Below, in pieces: positions 1 through 9,596 of a DNA stretch of 21,230 nucleotides. The notes under the pieces are model-generated. The model did no database searches and was not told where the DNA came from. It saw only the letters and a program-made list of their open reading frames with translations. Source of the stretch: CAVXAE01 sp044225565. GTDB taxonomy: Bacteria; Pseudomonadota; Gammaproteobacteria; Steroidobacterales; Steroidobacteraceae. The stretch spans positions 1 to 21,230 of the forward strand of contig JBGAIL010000077.1 in NCBI GenBank assembly GCA_044225565.1. The letters are read 5' to 3'. Positions within the stretch are counted from its first letter, which is position 1. Every line of letters starts with the position of its first letter. Made by a program: the position numbers and the translations under genes.

Positions 1-1
1 C

Positions 2-253
2 GGCGCGATCTCCAACTGGGAGGCGGACCGGGAAAAGGGACTGTGGGTCCAGGCGAACAACCGTCAGTGGTACTACGCAACCTTCATGGGGCCCTGCCAG
101 GGCCTCGACTTCGCGTACACCCTCGCCTTCGACACGGGCCCGATCGGCTCGCTCGACCGCTGGAGCTCGGTCATCGTGCCGCGCTGGGGCAAGTGCCTGT
201 TCAGGAGCTTCGAGCCGAGCGACGGGCCGCCGAAGCGGCAAGCGAACGGCTGA
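2..253 (+). CDS. DUF6491-like protein, C-terminal part (5' end outside window)
   Basis: Frame 2 is open from the first base to a TGA at 251-253 and encodes the last 83 residues of a protein whose start lies upstream. The fragment contains ISNWEADREKGLWVQANNRQ, then WYYATFMGPCQGLDF, SLDRWSSVIVP and a second cysteine in GKCLFRSF. Two cysteines framing a beta-rich, Trp/Tyr-rich segment and ending in a C-x-F-x-S-F stretch resemble the small, usually exported DUF6491 proteins of Xanthomonadales and relatives. Their function is unknown. The signal peptide, if any, would lie outside the window. The gene is followed by a strong intrinsic terminator, so it ends its transcription unit. The family assignment is from memory of the pattern; the coding call itself is firm. 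Confidence 0.65.
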   Translation, partial: GAISNWEADREKGLWVQANNRQWYYATFMGPCQGLDFAYTLAFDTGPIGSLDRWSSVIVPRWGKCLFRSFEPSDGPPKRQANG

Positions 254-301
254 CGCCTTTCCCTGACCCCTGAGACCTCGGCGGTCCACGGTCTCCCCTC
301 T

Positions 302-330
302 GCCAGCCGGCCTCCCGGCTGGCATTTTTT
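302..330 (+). terminator. Rho-independent terminator after the DUF6491-like gene
   Basis: A perfect 9-bp stem (GCCAGCCGG at 302-310 with CCGGCTGGC at 315-323) closes a 4-base loop and is followed by A and six T (325-330). It lies 49 bases after the TGA at 251-253 and points with that gene. The opposing yhhQ gene ends at 367, so it also separates the convergent pair. Confidence 0.9.
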
Positions 331-366
331 GCGCCCGCCGAAGCGCGCGACGGCGAGTGGCCTGCG

Positions 367-1062
367 TCAGGCCTTCAGCGAGAACGGCGTGAAGTCGGTG
401 CCGCGGTCGTAGTAGTCCTCCTGCTCCACGCGCTTCAACGCAGCGACCACTTTGTAAGTGACCGGCGTCACCACGATCTCCCACGAGGACTTCAGCACGT
501 ACTGCGCTATGGTGACCTTGAGCAGCTCGTGCCCGGGCCAAAGCCCGGCGAAAGCGATGGTGTAGAACAGCGCCGAATCCACCAGCTCCCCGCACAGCGT
601 GGAGCCGATGGTACGGGTCCACAACCAGCGGCCCTGTGTCCATACCTTCATGCGCGCGAGCACGTAGCTGTTCACGAACGACCCGCACCAGAACGCGAGG
701 ATCGACGCCGCCACGATGCGCGGAGTGTTACCGAAGATCTCCTCGACTGCCGCCTGCTTGTCCTTCCAGAAATCCGCGGGCGGCAGATGCACCACCACGG
801 TTGCCATCACTGCAGCGAATATCAGCGCGCCGAAGCCGGCCCACACCACGCGGCGATCGCGCGCATAGCCATACACCTCGGTGAGGACATCTCCGAAAAG
901 GTAGGAGATGGGAAAGAACAGCACCCCGGCCACGAAGGTGACGGAGCCCACCAACGGCAGTTCCACCGTGGACACCTTCGCCGGCCCGATGAGGTTCGCG
1001 CACAGCAGCACGCAGACATAGGCGCCGAGGATCAGGTCGTAGTACTTGTAGGACTTCTGCAC
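367..1062 (-). CDS. yhhQ: Queuosine precursor transporter (YhhQ/VUT family)
   Basis: A 231-residue integral membrane protein of the VUT/YhhQ family, which in E. coli imports preQ0/preQ1 for queuosine tRNA modification. Family features: an N terminus of the form YYDLILGAYVCVLLCANLIG, the segment FPISYLFGDVLTEVYGY with its acidic GDVLTEVYG motif, about six hydrophobic helices, the central SFVNSYVLARMKVWTQGR stretch, GSTLCGELVDSALFYTIAF, and a basic C-terminal tail. The length is typical. The start is GTG at 1060-1062, preceded by a G-rich Shine-Dalgarno (GAGGG/GGAGGGG). It lies 26 bases downstream of the GT20 gene on the same strand, so they may be co-transcribed, though no functional link is evident. 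Transport substrate is inferred from the family. Confidence 0.88.
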   Translation of the reverse strand: MQKSYKYYDLILGAYVCVLLCANLIGPAKVSTVELPLVGSVTFVAGVLFFPISYLFGDVLTEVYGYARDRRVVWAGFGALIFAAVMATVVVHLPPADFWKDKQAAVEEIFGNTPRIVAASILAFWCGSFVNSYVLARMKVWTQGRWLWTRTIGSTLCGELVDSALFYTIAFAGLWPGHELLKVTIAQYVLKSSWEIVVTPVTYKVVAALKRVEQEDYYDRGTDFTPFSLKA

Positions 1063-1064
1063 GA

Positions 1065-1081
1065 CCCCTCCCTCAGAGGGG
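1065..1081 (-). promoter_or_regulatory. Small hairpin overlapping the yhhQ ribosome binding site
   Basis: Six base pairs (CCCCTC 1065-1070 with GAGGGG 1076-1081) with a 5-base loop sit immediately before the GTG start. On the mRNA the 3' arm contains the G-rich Shine-Dalgarno, so folding would mask it. The pairing is seen; a regulatory role is a guess, and the stem is short. Confidence 0.25.
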
Positions 1082-1088
1082 CGGCATT

Positions 1089-2936
1089 CTAAGCCTTTTC
1101 GGCCCTCCAGGCGCGGGCCAGCCAGCCCGACGTACCTTCGCGCGACAGAAGCGCCTGCCGTCGGCGGATGCGCGCCGCATCCATGAGCATCCGGCCCGCC
1201 CAGCGGTACACGTTGTGCTCCTTCACGGTGTTCCGCATCAGCTGCATCCGGTTGCGCCGCTCCACGCGGGGCATCTCGAGCGCTGCCTGCATGGCATTGG
1301 CCGTATCGCTGACGTCGAATGGATTCACCAGCAACGCCTCCACCAGCTCGCGTGAGGCGCCGGCGAACGTGCTCAGGATCAGCACGCCGTCCTCGTCGTC
1401 GCGCGCGGCCACGAACTCCTTGGCCACCAGGTTCATGCCATCGTGCAGGCTGTTGACCAGGCAGAAATCAGCCGCCCGGTACAGCTCGAACACCCTCGCC
1501 GGCTCCTGGTGCTTGCCGATGAGCACGATGGGCTGCCAGTCGTCCGTGCCGAATCGCCGGTTGATGCGCTCCACCTCGCTGCGTGTCTGCTGCTGCAGGG
1601 CCTGATACGCCGGCAGCTTGCTGCGAGAAGGCGCGGCGATCTGCAGCAAGCTCACCTTGCGACGCAAGCGTGGGTTGCGCTCCAGCAGCAGCTCCAGGGC
1701 CTGGAAGCGCTCGAGGATGCCTTTGGTGAAGTCCCATCGCTCGACGCCCAAGCCTATCTTCACGTGCTCCGCAATCCCGAACTCCTCACGGATGCGGGCG
1801 CGACATTCCCTTGCAGGTGGCGTGCCCTTCAACGCAACCGGCGGCCACTCGATGGAGATGGGATACGGCGCGACCTGGCACACGTGCCCCTGCACGGTGA
1901 TCGTCATGTGCTCGTGATCGATCTGGCATTCGATATATCGTTCCACCGTCGCGAGGAAGTTCTGACAGTGATAGCGGGTGTGGAAGCCGAGGATGTCCGC
2001 GCTCAGCATGTGGAGCAGCATCTCCCGCTTCCAGGGGCAGATGCCGAAGGTTTCGGCATTGGGCCACGGAATGTGCCAGAACACGGCGATGGTCGCCTTG
2101 GGCTTGCGCGCCCGGATCAGCTTCGGCAGCAAGGCGAGATGGAAGTCCTGGATCAGGATCAGCGGGCGCTCCGTCTTCGCCTCCGCACAGATGCCGGCCG
2201 CGAATTTGCGGTTGACGGCCTCGTACGCGAGCCAGTCCGTCTCGCGAAAGGCCGGCCGCACATACGCCAGGTGACACAGCGGCCACAGGCCTTCGTTGGC
2301 GAACCCGTAGTAGTAGCCCGCCTCCTCCTGCTCGCTCAGCCAGACCCGTTTGAGGGTGTATGCGGGATCCTCCGGTGGCACGGGCAGGCGATCGTGCCGA
2401 TCCACCACCTCGCGGTCCGCGTTACCGCTGCCATGCGCCACCCAGGTGCCCGAGCAGGCGCGCATGATCGGCTCCAGCGCCGTCACCATGCCACTCGCAG
2501 GAACCTGCATCCGAAGCTGGCCCGTGCCGTCGCGGTCGTGGATGTAGGGCTCGCGGTTGGACGCGACGATCACCTGCGGCGAGCGCAGCTGATCGCGGAC
2601 CAGGTGCTGAAGCGCCTGCGGCGTCCAGTTCTCGCTGTAGTCGATCTCCATGCGCTGGCGTTCCTCCACCTCGCGCAGCGCTTCGCGCACCTGCGACAGG
2701 ATCTCGGAGGAATGCCGGGACGTCTCCGCATCGTCCAGGAACCGCCGGCCGCGGATGTCCCGCAGCAGCAGCGCCTGCCAGCGCTTCACGAAGAATCTCG
2801 CCGCGCCCGCGGCGAACGGCACGCTGAGCAGCGCCAGGGGAAACGCGAGTCGGTGCAGGGACGGGCGGGGCATGGGCACCTGCCGGGAAGCTTCGATGCC
2901 CCGAGCATGTGCAGCCGCGGGTTTGAATGCAGTCAT
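1089..2936 (-). CDS. otsA: Membrane-anchored GT20 glycosyltransferase, trehalose-6-phosphate synthase-like
   Basis: A 615-residue GT20 enzyme expected to join glucose from an NDP-glucose to glucose-6-phosphate. E. coli OtsA is about 470 residues; the extra ~120 here are N-terminal: one hydrophobic segment (about residues 30-48), then a basic and coiled-coil-like linker. OtsA catalytic positions can be matched: Arg in SNREPY, Tyr and Trp in YYYGFANEGLWP, Asp in QDFHLALLP, His in WHIPWPNAETF, Arg and Lys in GVERWDFTKGILERF, Arg in APSRSKLPAY, and Asp/Glu in LHDGMNLVAKE. Deviations are SGMVTAL for the usual GGL loop and HGSGNADRE for GWSGE. The ATG at 2936 has no clear Shine-Dalgarno; an internal ATG about 20 codons later is possible. 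No otsB phosphatase is visible nearby. Product specificity (trehalose-P or another glucoside-P) is not settled by sequence. Confidence 0.85.
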   Translation of the reverse strand: MTAFKPAAAHARGIEASRQVPMPRPSLHRLAFPLALLSVPFAAGAARFFVKRWQALLLRDIRGRRFLDDAETSRHSSEILSQVREALREVEERQRMEIDYSENWTPQALQHLVRDQLRSPQVIVASNREPYIHDRDGTGQLRMQVPASGMVTALEPIMRACSGTWVAHGSGNADREVVDRHDRLPVPPEDPAYTLKRVWLSEQEEAGYYYGFANEGLWPLCHLAYVRPAFRETDWLAYEAVNRKFAAGICAEAKTERPLILIQDFHLALLPKLIRARKPKATIAVFWHIPWPNAETFGICPWKREMLLHMLSADILGFHTRYHCQNFLATVERYIECQIDHEHMTITVQGHVCQVAPYPISIEWPPVALKGTPPARECRARIREEFGIAEHVKIGLGVERWDFTKGILERFQALELLLERNPRLRRKVSLLQIAAPSRSKLPAYQALQQQTRSEVERINRRFGTDDWQPIVLIGKHQEPARVFELYRAADFCLVNSLHDGMNLVAKEFVAARDDEDGVLILSTFAGASRELVEALLVNPFDVSDTANAMQAALEMPRVERRNRMQLMRNTVKEHNVYRWAGRMLMDAARIRRRQALLSREGTSGWLARAWRAEKA

Positions 2937-3054
2937 CGCGCGGTGACAACTTCGTTACCCTTCGGCACAGATGCCGCGGGCCCTCCCTTCTCCCGAGGCA
3001 TGAAATCTGCTGACCGCTCGCGTGTGCCACGAGGCGTGAGGCAAGGAGTCGGCG

Positions 3055-3276
3055 ATGGCGAGGAAATACGGCAAGAAGGCGTCGCAGAAGGTGAAGCGGG
3101 CGATGCACGAGCGCAAGGCGGGCACGCTGCGCAGCGGCCGCTCCGGCAAGAAGGTGAAGAGCCGCAAGCAGGCGATCGCGATCGGGCTGTCGGAAGCGCG
3201 CAAGGCAGGCGCCAAGGTACCGAAAAAGAAGAAGAAAGGCGGCCGCCGCCGCCGGGGCGGCCGCAGGAAGAAATAG
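3055..3276 (+). CDS. Small lysine/arginine-rich DUF6496 protein
   Basis: A 73-residue, extremely basic protein. It starts MARKYGKKASQKVKRAMHE, contains the core RSGKKVKSRKQAIAIGLSEA, and ends in a Lys/Arg/Gly tail. The arrangement (KYGKKA..KV...MHE, then GK.VKSRKQAIAIGLSEARKAG) is that of DUF6496 proteins, whose function is unknown; the charge suggests nucleic-acid binding, which is inference. Shine-Dalgarno AAGGAG at 3043-3048 lies 6 bases before the ATG, so the start is secure. It is divergent from the GT20 gene and lies 92 bases before the hybrid kinase, with no terminator seen between, so read-through into the kinase is possible. Confidence 0.85.
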   Translation: MARKYGKKASQKVKRAMHERKAGTLRSGRSGKKVKSRKQAIAIGLSEARKAGAKVPKKKKKGGRRRRGGRRKK

Positions 3277-3368
3277 CCGCCTGCAACGCCTCGAGGGCCG
3301 CACCGGGAACGCCAGTAGAGTTGCGAGCCCGGGCCGGCTACAGTTGGGGCCCATCTGCTGCGAGCCCC

Positions 3369-5411
<2,043 letters not shown>

Positions 5412-5415
5412 TGCA

Positions 5416-5443
5416 GGCCGCCAAAGCCGCGCCTTTGGCGGCC
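5416..5443. repeat. Perfect 11-bp inverted repeat after the hybrid kinase
   Basis: GGCCGCCAAAG (5416-5426) and CTTTGGCGGCC (5433-5443) pair perfectly around a 6-base loop, starting 4 bases after the kinase stop. There is no following T run in either direction. With the next hairpin it forms the convergent end of the kinase and the merR operon. Confidence 0.7.
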
Positions 5444-5464
5444 GGCGGCGAAGCCGATGTCCGC

Positions 5465-5488
5465 AAAAAGCGCCGCAGGCGAGTTTTT
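5465..5488 (-). terminator. Probable bidirectional terminator at the end of the thrS-to-merR operon
   Basis: A short GC stem (CGCC 5471-5474 with GGCG 5478-5481) is flanked by A5 at 5465-5469 and T5 at 5484-5488. In the minus direction it reads A-tract, hairpin, T-tract, starting just 2 bases after the merR stop. The symmetry lets it also serve the plus-strand kinase. The stem is short and has a mismatch next to the A/T arms. Confidence 0.6.
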
Positions 5489-5490
5489 GC

Positions 5491-5847
5491 CTATCGACGA
5501 AGGATCTTCAAGAGCTCCTCGAGCTCGAGCCGCACCTGCTTGACGATCTGCTGGCTCTGGCTCACGTCGCTGCGCGCTTCCTCGCCGCCGAGCTTGTTGC
5601 GCGCGCCGCCGATGGTGAAGCCCTGATCGTAGAGCAGGCTCCTGATCTGGCGGATCACGATGACGTCCTGGCGCTGGTAGTAGCGGCGGTTGCCGCGCCG
5701 CTTCACGGGCTTCAGCTGCGGGAACTCCTGCTCCCAGTAGCGCAGCACGTGCGGCTTGCAGCCGCAGAGCTCGCTCACCTCCCCGATCGTGAAATAGCGC
5801 TTGCCGGGGATCGGCGGCAGCTCGTCGTTATTCTTGGGCTCCAACAT
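5491..5847 (-). CDS. MerR-family transcriptional regulator
   Basis: A 118-residue MerR-type protein. The winged helix-turn-helix covers about residues 17-85: YFTIGEVSELCGCKPHVLRY, WEQEFPQL, then RGNRRYYQRQDVIVI and IRSLLYDQGFTIGGARNKL. The C-terminal remainder is a short helix (about 90-118) that probably dimerises. It has no effector-binding domain and no metal-binding cysteine pattern after the helix, so no ligand is predicted. It overlaps the 3' end of ihfA by 20 bases and is the last gene of the operon, the usual place for this MerR homologue in many Proteobacteria. The target genes are unknown. Confidence 0.9.
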   Translation of the reverse strand: MLEPKNNDELPPIPGKRYFTIGEVSELCGCKPHVLRYWEQEFPQLKPVKRRGNRRYYQRQDVIVIRQIRSLLYDQGFTIGGARNKLGGEEARSDVSQSQQIVKQVRLELEELLKILRR

Positions 5848-6127
5848 AGGCTTCGACTCGCGCTTTCAATTTTTGACCCGGACGGAACGTCACCACGCGC
5901 CGCGCGCTGATGGGGATCTCCTCGCCCGTCTTGGGATTGCGCCCGGGCCGCTGGTTCTTGTCGCGCAGGTCGAAATTGCCGAAGCCCGAGAGCTTCACCT
6001 GCTCGCCCTGCGACAGCGCCGCGCGCACTTCCTCGAAAAAGAGATCGACCAGCTCACGGGCCTCGCGCTTGTTGAGCCCGAGTTGGTTGAACAGCGCTTC
6101 CGCCATTTCCGCTTTCGTGAGGGCCAT
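5828..6127 (-). CDS. ihfA: Integration host factor subunit alpha
   Basis: A 99-residue DNA-bending protein of the HU/IHF family. The N terminus MALTKAEMAEALFNQLGLNK is the diagnostic IHF-alpha start, followed by KLSGFGNFDLRDK and the DNA-intercalating arm RPGRNPKTGEEIPISARRVV with its key proline, then TFRPGQKLKARVE. Length equals E. coli IhfA. It partners with IhfB (not in this window) to bend DNA in recombination, replication and transcription. It starts 5 bases after the pheT stop and overlaps merR by 20 bases, so it depends on the operon transcript or on a promoter inside pheT. The Shine-Dalgarno is weak (AAGG). Confidence 0.97.
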   Translation of the reverse strand: MALTKAEMAEALFNQLGLNKREARELVDLFFEEVRAALSQGEQVKLSGFGNFDLRDKNQRPGRNPKTGEEIPISARRVVTFRPGQKLKARVEAYVGAQE

Positions 6128-6132
6128 TGCCT

Positions 6133-8169
6133 TTATTCTCGTATCTTCGCGTCCAGGCTCGCCCGCAGCTCCGCGAGCACCGCGGCGACCGCCCCTTCGA
6201 CTTCATCGTCAGTAAGGGTGCGAGAAATATCCTGAAAAATCAAGCCCAAAGCGACACTTTTTCGCCCGGTTTCTACACCGGGGCCGCGGTAGACGTCGAA
6301 GGGGATGCACGCTTTCAGCAGAGCGGGCGCGGCCAAGAGTACACGCTCGCGCAGAGCACTTAAAGACACGCCCTCATCGACCACCAGGGCCACGTCCCGG
6401 CGCACCTGCGGGAAGCGGGAGAACTCGCGGTAGGCGGGCCGGCGCACGGCCAGCGCCGCCGAATAGTCCAGCTCGAAGAGCACCGGTGGATATGTAAAGC
6501 CCAGCTCCCGGACCAGGGCGGGATGCAGCTCCCCGATACAGCCCACGGCGTGGCCTTTGCGCCGCACCAGGGCTGCCCGGCCGGGGTGCAGGCACCCGAT
6601 CTGCGTGGGCTCGAAGGCGAACTCCTCGTGCGCGCCCGTTCCGGCGAGCAGCGCTTCCACGTCGGCCTTTACGTCGAAGAAATCGACGGGCGCCTTCGCT
6701 TCCTTGCCGACACCCCACTGCTCCGGCAACCGTGGGCCGCAGGCGACGCCGGCGAGCGTATCCGTCTCTCCCTGCACCGGGAACCGGACGCCTCTCTCGA
6801 ACAGCCGCACGCGATCCTGCTGCCGGCTCAGGTTCTCGAGCGCGGCGCGCAGCAGGCCCGGCCACAGCGAGACCCGCATCACCGCCAGATCGCTGGCGAT
6901 GGGATTGCTCAACGTGAAGCCCTTCTGCCCAGGGAACAGCCGCTCCTGCAGCTTCGGATCGACGAAGGCGAGCGTGATCGCTTCGTAGTAGCCGCGAGCG
7001 ACCAGCACGTCGAGCGCCGCACGCTCGGAGGGCCGGTCCGCCGGCCATGCGCGCAGGCTCTGCGGAACGATGGCGTCCTGCTCGGGGAAGGACTCGAACC
7101 CCACGATGCGGGCCACCTCCTCGATGAGATCGGCCTCGATGGCGATATCGAAACGGTGCGAAGGCGGCACCGCGTCCCAGCCTTGCGCCGTCGGCGTCAC
7201 CTGCATGCCGAGCGAGCTCAGCGTCATGGCGACGCGCTCGGGCTCGACGTCACCGCCGAGCAGCCGGCGCAGCTGCGAGCGTCGCATGCTCACCTTGGGG
7301 CGCGTGGGCAAATGCGCAGTGGACTCGACGATCTGGGTGGGGCCAGGGCTGCCTCCAGCGATCTCCAGGATGAGCGCCGTGGCGCGCTCGATGGCACGTG
7401 CCTGATGCGCTGGATCCACGCCGCGCTCGAAGCGCTGCCCGGCATCCGTTTGCAGGCCGAAACGGCGACCTCGGCCGAGGACGGCGGCCGGTGTGAAGAA
7501 CGCTGCTTCGAAAAAGATGTCCGTCGTTCCTTCGCTCACCGCCGTGCCGGCGCCGCCCATGATGCCGGCGAGGCCGATGCCGCCCTGCGCATCGGTGATC
7601 AGCAATACGTCGGGGTCGGCCTCGATGACGCGATCGTCGAGCAGCTGAAGCTTCTCGCCCGGCTGCGCGAGCCGCACGCGGATGCCCTTCTGGATCTTCG
7701 CGAGATCGTAGGCGTGCATCGGCTGGCCGAGCTCGAGCAGCACGTAGTTCGTGACGTCGACGACCGGGCTGATGGAGCGGATGCCGGCGAGCTGCAGGCG
7801 GTCTTTCAGCCAGGTGGGCGTCGCCGCACGATTGTTCACCCCGCGAATGACGCGCCCCGCGAAGCGCGGACATGCCTCCGGCGCAGCGAGCTCTACGGGC
7901 AGCGTATCCCCATGCTTCGCCGCGACGGCCTCGATGGCCGGGCCGCGCAGCGGATTGCCGCTGAGCGCCACGACTTCCCGTGCGATGCCGATGACCGACA
8001 TCGCGTCGCCGCGATTCGGAGTGACGTTCAGCTCCAGGACGGCGTCGCCCTTCGAGGCCTCCTCCAGCGCCTCGAGCTCGAAGCCCGACATCGTCAGCCG
8101 CGAGCCGAGCTCGCGGGGCGCCCAGGGCGAATCCACCCATTCGCCGAGCCATTGCGTGGAAATCCTCAT
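6133..8169 (-). CDS. pheT: Phenylalanine--tRNA ligase beta subunit, lacking the EMAP-II-like tRNA-binding domain
   Basis: The beta subunit of the alpha2-beta2 synthetase, 678 residues against about 795 in E. coli. The N-terminal MRISTQWLGEWVDSPWAPREL and MSGFELEALEEA match the B1 start, but the sequence passes directly into LELNVTPNRGDAMSVIGIAREV, which in normal bacterial PheT follows a ~110-residue OB-fold (EMAP-II/tRNA_bind) domain. The junction is near residues 37-46. The rest is complete: B3/B4 region (EAPEACPRF-like, SPVVDVTNYVLLELGQPMHA), B5 (RRSQLRRLLG), synthetase-like core (AMRVSLW-type motif, QQDRVRLFERG) and the C-terminal anticodon-binding FDX-ACB domain (SRFPQVRRDVALVVDEGVSL, FDVYRG, LGLIFQDISRTL). 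It overlaps pheS by 4 bases (ATGA). Product activity is expected, because the catalytic site is in PheS. Confidence 0.95.
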   Translation of the reverse strand: MRISTQWLGEWVDSPWAPRELGSRLTMSGFELEALEEASKGDAVLELNVTPNRGDAMSVIGIAREVVALSGNPLRGPAIEAVAAKHGDTLPVELAAPEACPRFAGRVIRGVNNRAATPTWLKDRLQLAGIRSISPVVDVTNYVLLELGQPMHAYDLAKIQKGIRVRLAQPGEKLQLLDDRVIEADPDVLLITDAQGGIGLAGIMGGAGTAVSEGTTDIFFEAAFFTPAAVLGRGRRFGLQTDAGQRFERGVDPAHQARAIERATALILEIAGGSPGPTQIVESTAHLPTRPKVSMRRSQLRRLLGGDVEPERVAMTLSSLGMQVTPTAQGWDAVPPSHRFDIAIEADLIEEVARIVGFESFPEQDAIVPQSLRAWPADRPSERAALDVLVARGYYEAITLAFVDPKLQERLFPGQKGFTLSNPIASDLAVMRVSLWPGLLRAALENLSRQQDRVRLFERGVRFPVQGETDTLAGVACGPRLPEQWGVGKEAKAPVDFFDVKADVEALLAGTGAHEEFAFEPTQIGCLHPGRAALVRRKGHAVGCIGELHPALVRELGFTYPPVLFELDYSAALAVRRPAYREFSRFPQVRRDVALVVDEGVSLSALRERVLLAAPALLKACIPFDVYRGPGVETGRKSVALGLIFQDISRTLTDDEVEGAVAAVLAELRASLDAKIRE

Positions 8170-9194
8170 GGCTCGGCTGCCTGGAACTGCCGCAGGAAGC
8201 GCAGGTCGCTCTCGAAGAACAGGCGCAGATCGTTCACCCCATAGCGCAACATGGCGATGCGGTCGATGCCCATTCCGAAGGCATAGCCCGTGTAGCGCTC
8301 GGCGTCGATGTTCGCTGCGCGCAGCACGTTCGGGTGCACCATGCCGCAGCCCGCGATCTCGAGCCAGCCGGTTTCCTTGCAGATGCGGCAGCCGCGGCCG
8401 CCGCAGAACACGCAGGACATGTCCACTTCCGCCGAAGGCTCGGTGAACGGGAAGTATGACGGGCGCAGGCGCATGTCCAGGTCGCGCTCGAAGAAGGCTT
8501 TCACGAAGCCGTGCAGCGCGGCCTTCATGTTCGCGAGGCTGATGTTCTCGTCGACCACCAGGCCTTCCACCTGGTGGAACATCGGCGAATGCGTCACGTC
8601 CGAATCGCAGCGATAGACGCGGCCGGGAGCGATTACGGCGATGGGCGCGCCATGCTTCAGCAACGAGCGGATCTGCACCGGAGAGGTGTGCGTGCGCAGC
8701 AGCCTGCCGTCCGGGAAATAGAACGTATCCTGCATCGCGCGCGCAGGATGGTTGGGCGGGATGTTGAGCGCGCCGAAGTTGTGGAAATCGTCCTCGATCT
8801 CCGGGCCCTCCGCGACTTCGAAACCCGCGCGGCGGAAGATGGTCTCGAGACGCAGACGCGCGAGCGTGACGGGATGCAGGCCACCCCGCTCTTCGCCCCG
8901 CCCGGGCAGCGTCACATCGATGCGGCCGGCGGCGAGCTTTTCTTCCACCGCCGCGCCTTCGAGCGACACGCGTCGCTCGTCCAGCGCGGACTGCAGCTGA
9001 TTCTTCGCGTCGTTGATGAGCTGGCCCGCGGCGGGACGTTCCGCCGCAGGCAGCTCACGCAGTGATTTCAGCTGCTCGGTGAGAACGCCCTTCTTGCCGA
9101 GCCAGCGCACGCGCACTTCGTCGAGCGCGGCCAGATTGCCACTGGCCGCGACCTCGGCGAGTGCCTCACGCGTGAGAGAGCCCACGTCGCCCAC
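8166..9194 (-). CDS. pheS: Phenylalanine--tRNA ligase alpha subunit
   Basis: The catalytic subunit, 342 residues. The N-terminal coiled-coil arm contains VRVRWLGKKGVLTEQL and AAGQLINDAKNQLQ. The class II core has GGLHPVTL, AEGPEIEDDFHNFGALNIP, motif 2 (THTSPVQIRSL, with VYRCDSDVTHSPMFHQVEGL), and motif 3 (GYAFGMGIDRIAMLRYGV). Between TEPSAEVD and the GCGMVHPNVL motif lies a four-cysteine knuckle (CVFCGGRGCRIC), absent from E. coli PheS but found in many other bacterial PheS; it may bind zinc. The start is GTG at 9192-9194, set by GGGAGGG at 9201-9207 six bases upstream. It lies 15 bases after rplT. Confidence 0.97.
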   Translation of the reverse strand: MGDVGSLTREALAEVAASGNLAALDEVRVRWLGKKGVLTEQLKSLRELPAAERPAAGQLINDAKNQLQSALDERRVSLEGAAVEEKLAAGRIDVTLPGRGEERGGLHPVTLARLRLETIFRRAGFEVAEGPEIEDDFHNFGALNIPPNHPARAMQDTFYFPDGRLLRTHTSPVQIRSLLKHGAPIAVIAPGRVYRCDSDVTHSPMFHQVEGLVVDENISLANMKAALHGFVKAFFERDLDMRLRPSYFPFTEPSAEVDMSCVFCGGRGCRICKETGWLEIAGCGMVHPNVLRAANIDAERYTGYAFGMGIDRIAMLRYGVNDLRLFFESDLRFLRQFQAAEP

Positions 9195-9209
9195 TCGAAG
9201 CCCTCCCGG

Positions 9210-9575
9210 TCAGGCGGCTTTGTCGAGGGCAGCCTGGGCCTGCTTGGCGATGGCGCCAAAAGCCTCCGCGTCGTGAACGGCGATGTCGGCGAGGACCTTG
9301 CGATCCACCTCGAGGCCCGCCTTGTTGAGCCCGTTGATGAGCTTGCTGTACGACAGGCCGTACAGGCGTGCCGCCGCGTTGATGCGCGCGATCCAGAGCG
9401 CGCGGAACTCGCGCTTCTTCTGGCGCCGGTCGCGATACGCATACTGGCCGGCCTTGATGACCGCCTGCTTGGCTGCGCGATAGACCTTGCGCCGGGCGTT
9501 GTAATAGCCCTTCGCCTTCGACAGAACCTTCTTGTGACGGCGCCCGGCCGTCACGCCACGCTTGACTCGTGCCAT
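9210..9575 (-). CDS. rplT: 50S ribosomal protein L20
   Basis: A 121-residue L20 (bL20), an early-assembly 23S rRNA-binding protein. Matching features are MARVKRGVTAGRRHKKVLSK, AKGYYNARRKVYR, AVIKAGQYAYRDRRQKKREF, RALWIARINAAAR and LYGLSYSKLINGL. Length is normal. GAGGAG stands 6 bases before the ATG. It lies 21 bases downstream of rpmI. In E. coli and Bacillus L20 represses its own operon by binding the leader before rpmI; the structured gap at 9846-9943 is a candidate site here. Confidence 0.98.
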   Translation of the reverse strand: MARVKRGVTAGRRHKKVLSKAKGYYNARRKVYRAAKQAVIKAGQYAYRDRRQKKREFRALWIARINAAARLYGLSYSKLINGLNKAGLEVDRKVLADIAVHDAEAFGAIAKQAQAALDKAA

Positions 9576-9596
9576 TGAATTCTCCTCTCGCGCCCG

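Noticed and set aside
1063..1088. preQ1 riboswitch before the queuosine-precursor transporter
   Set aside because: Only 26 bases separate the GT20 stop from the yhhQ start; there is no room for an aptamer and only a short 6-bp hairpin.
1443..3368. Very long plus-strand open frame opposite the GT20 gene, continuous with the hybrid kinase
   Set aside because: It is a stop-free shadow caused by high G+C: no recognisable domain, low-complexity Arg/Ala/His content, and it crosses the DUF6496 gene in another frame. The kinase starts at 3369.
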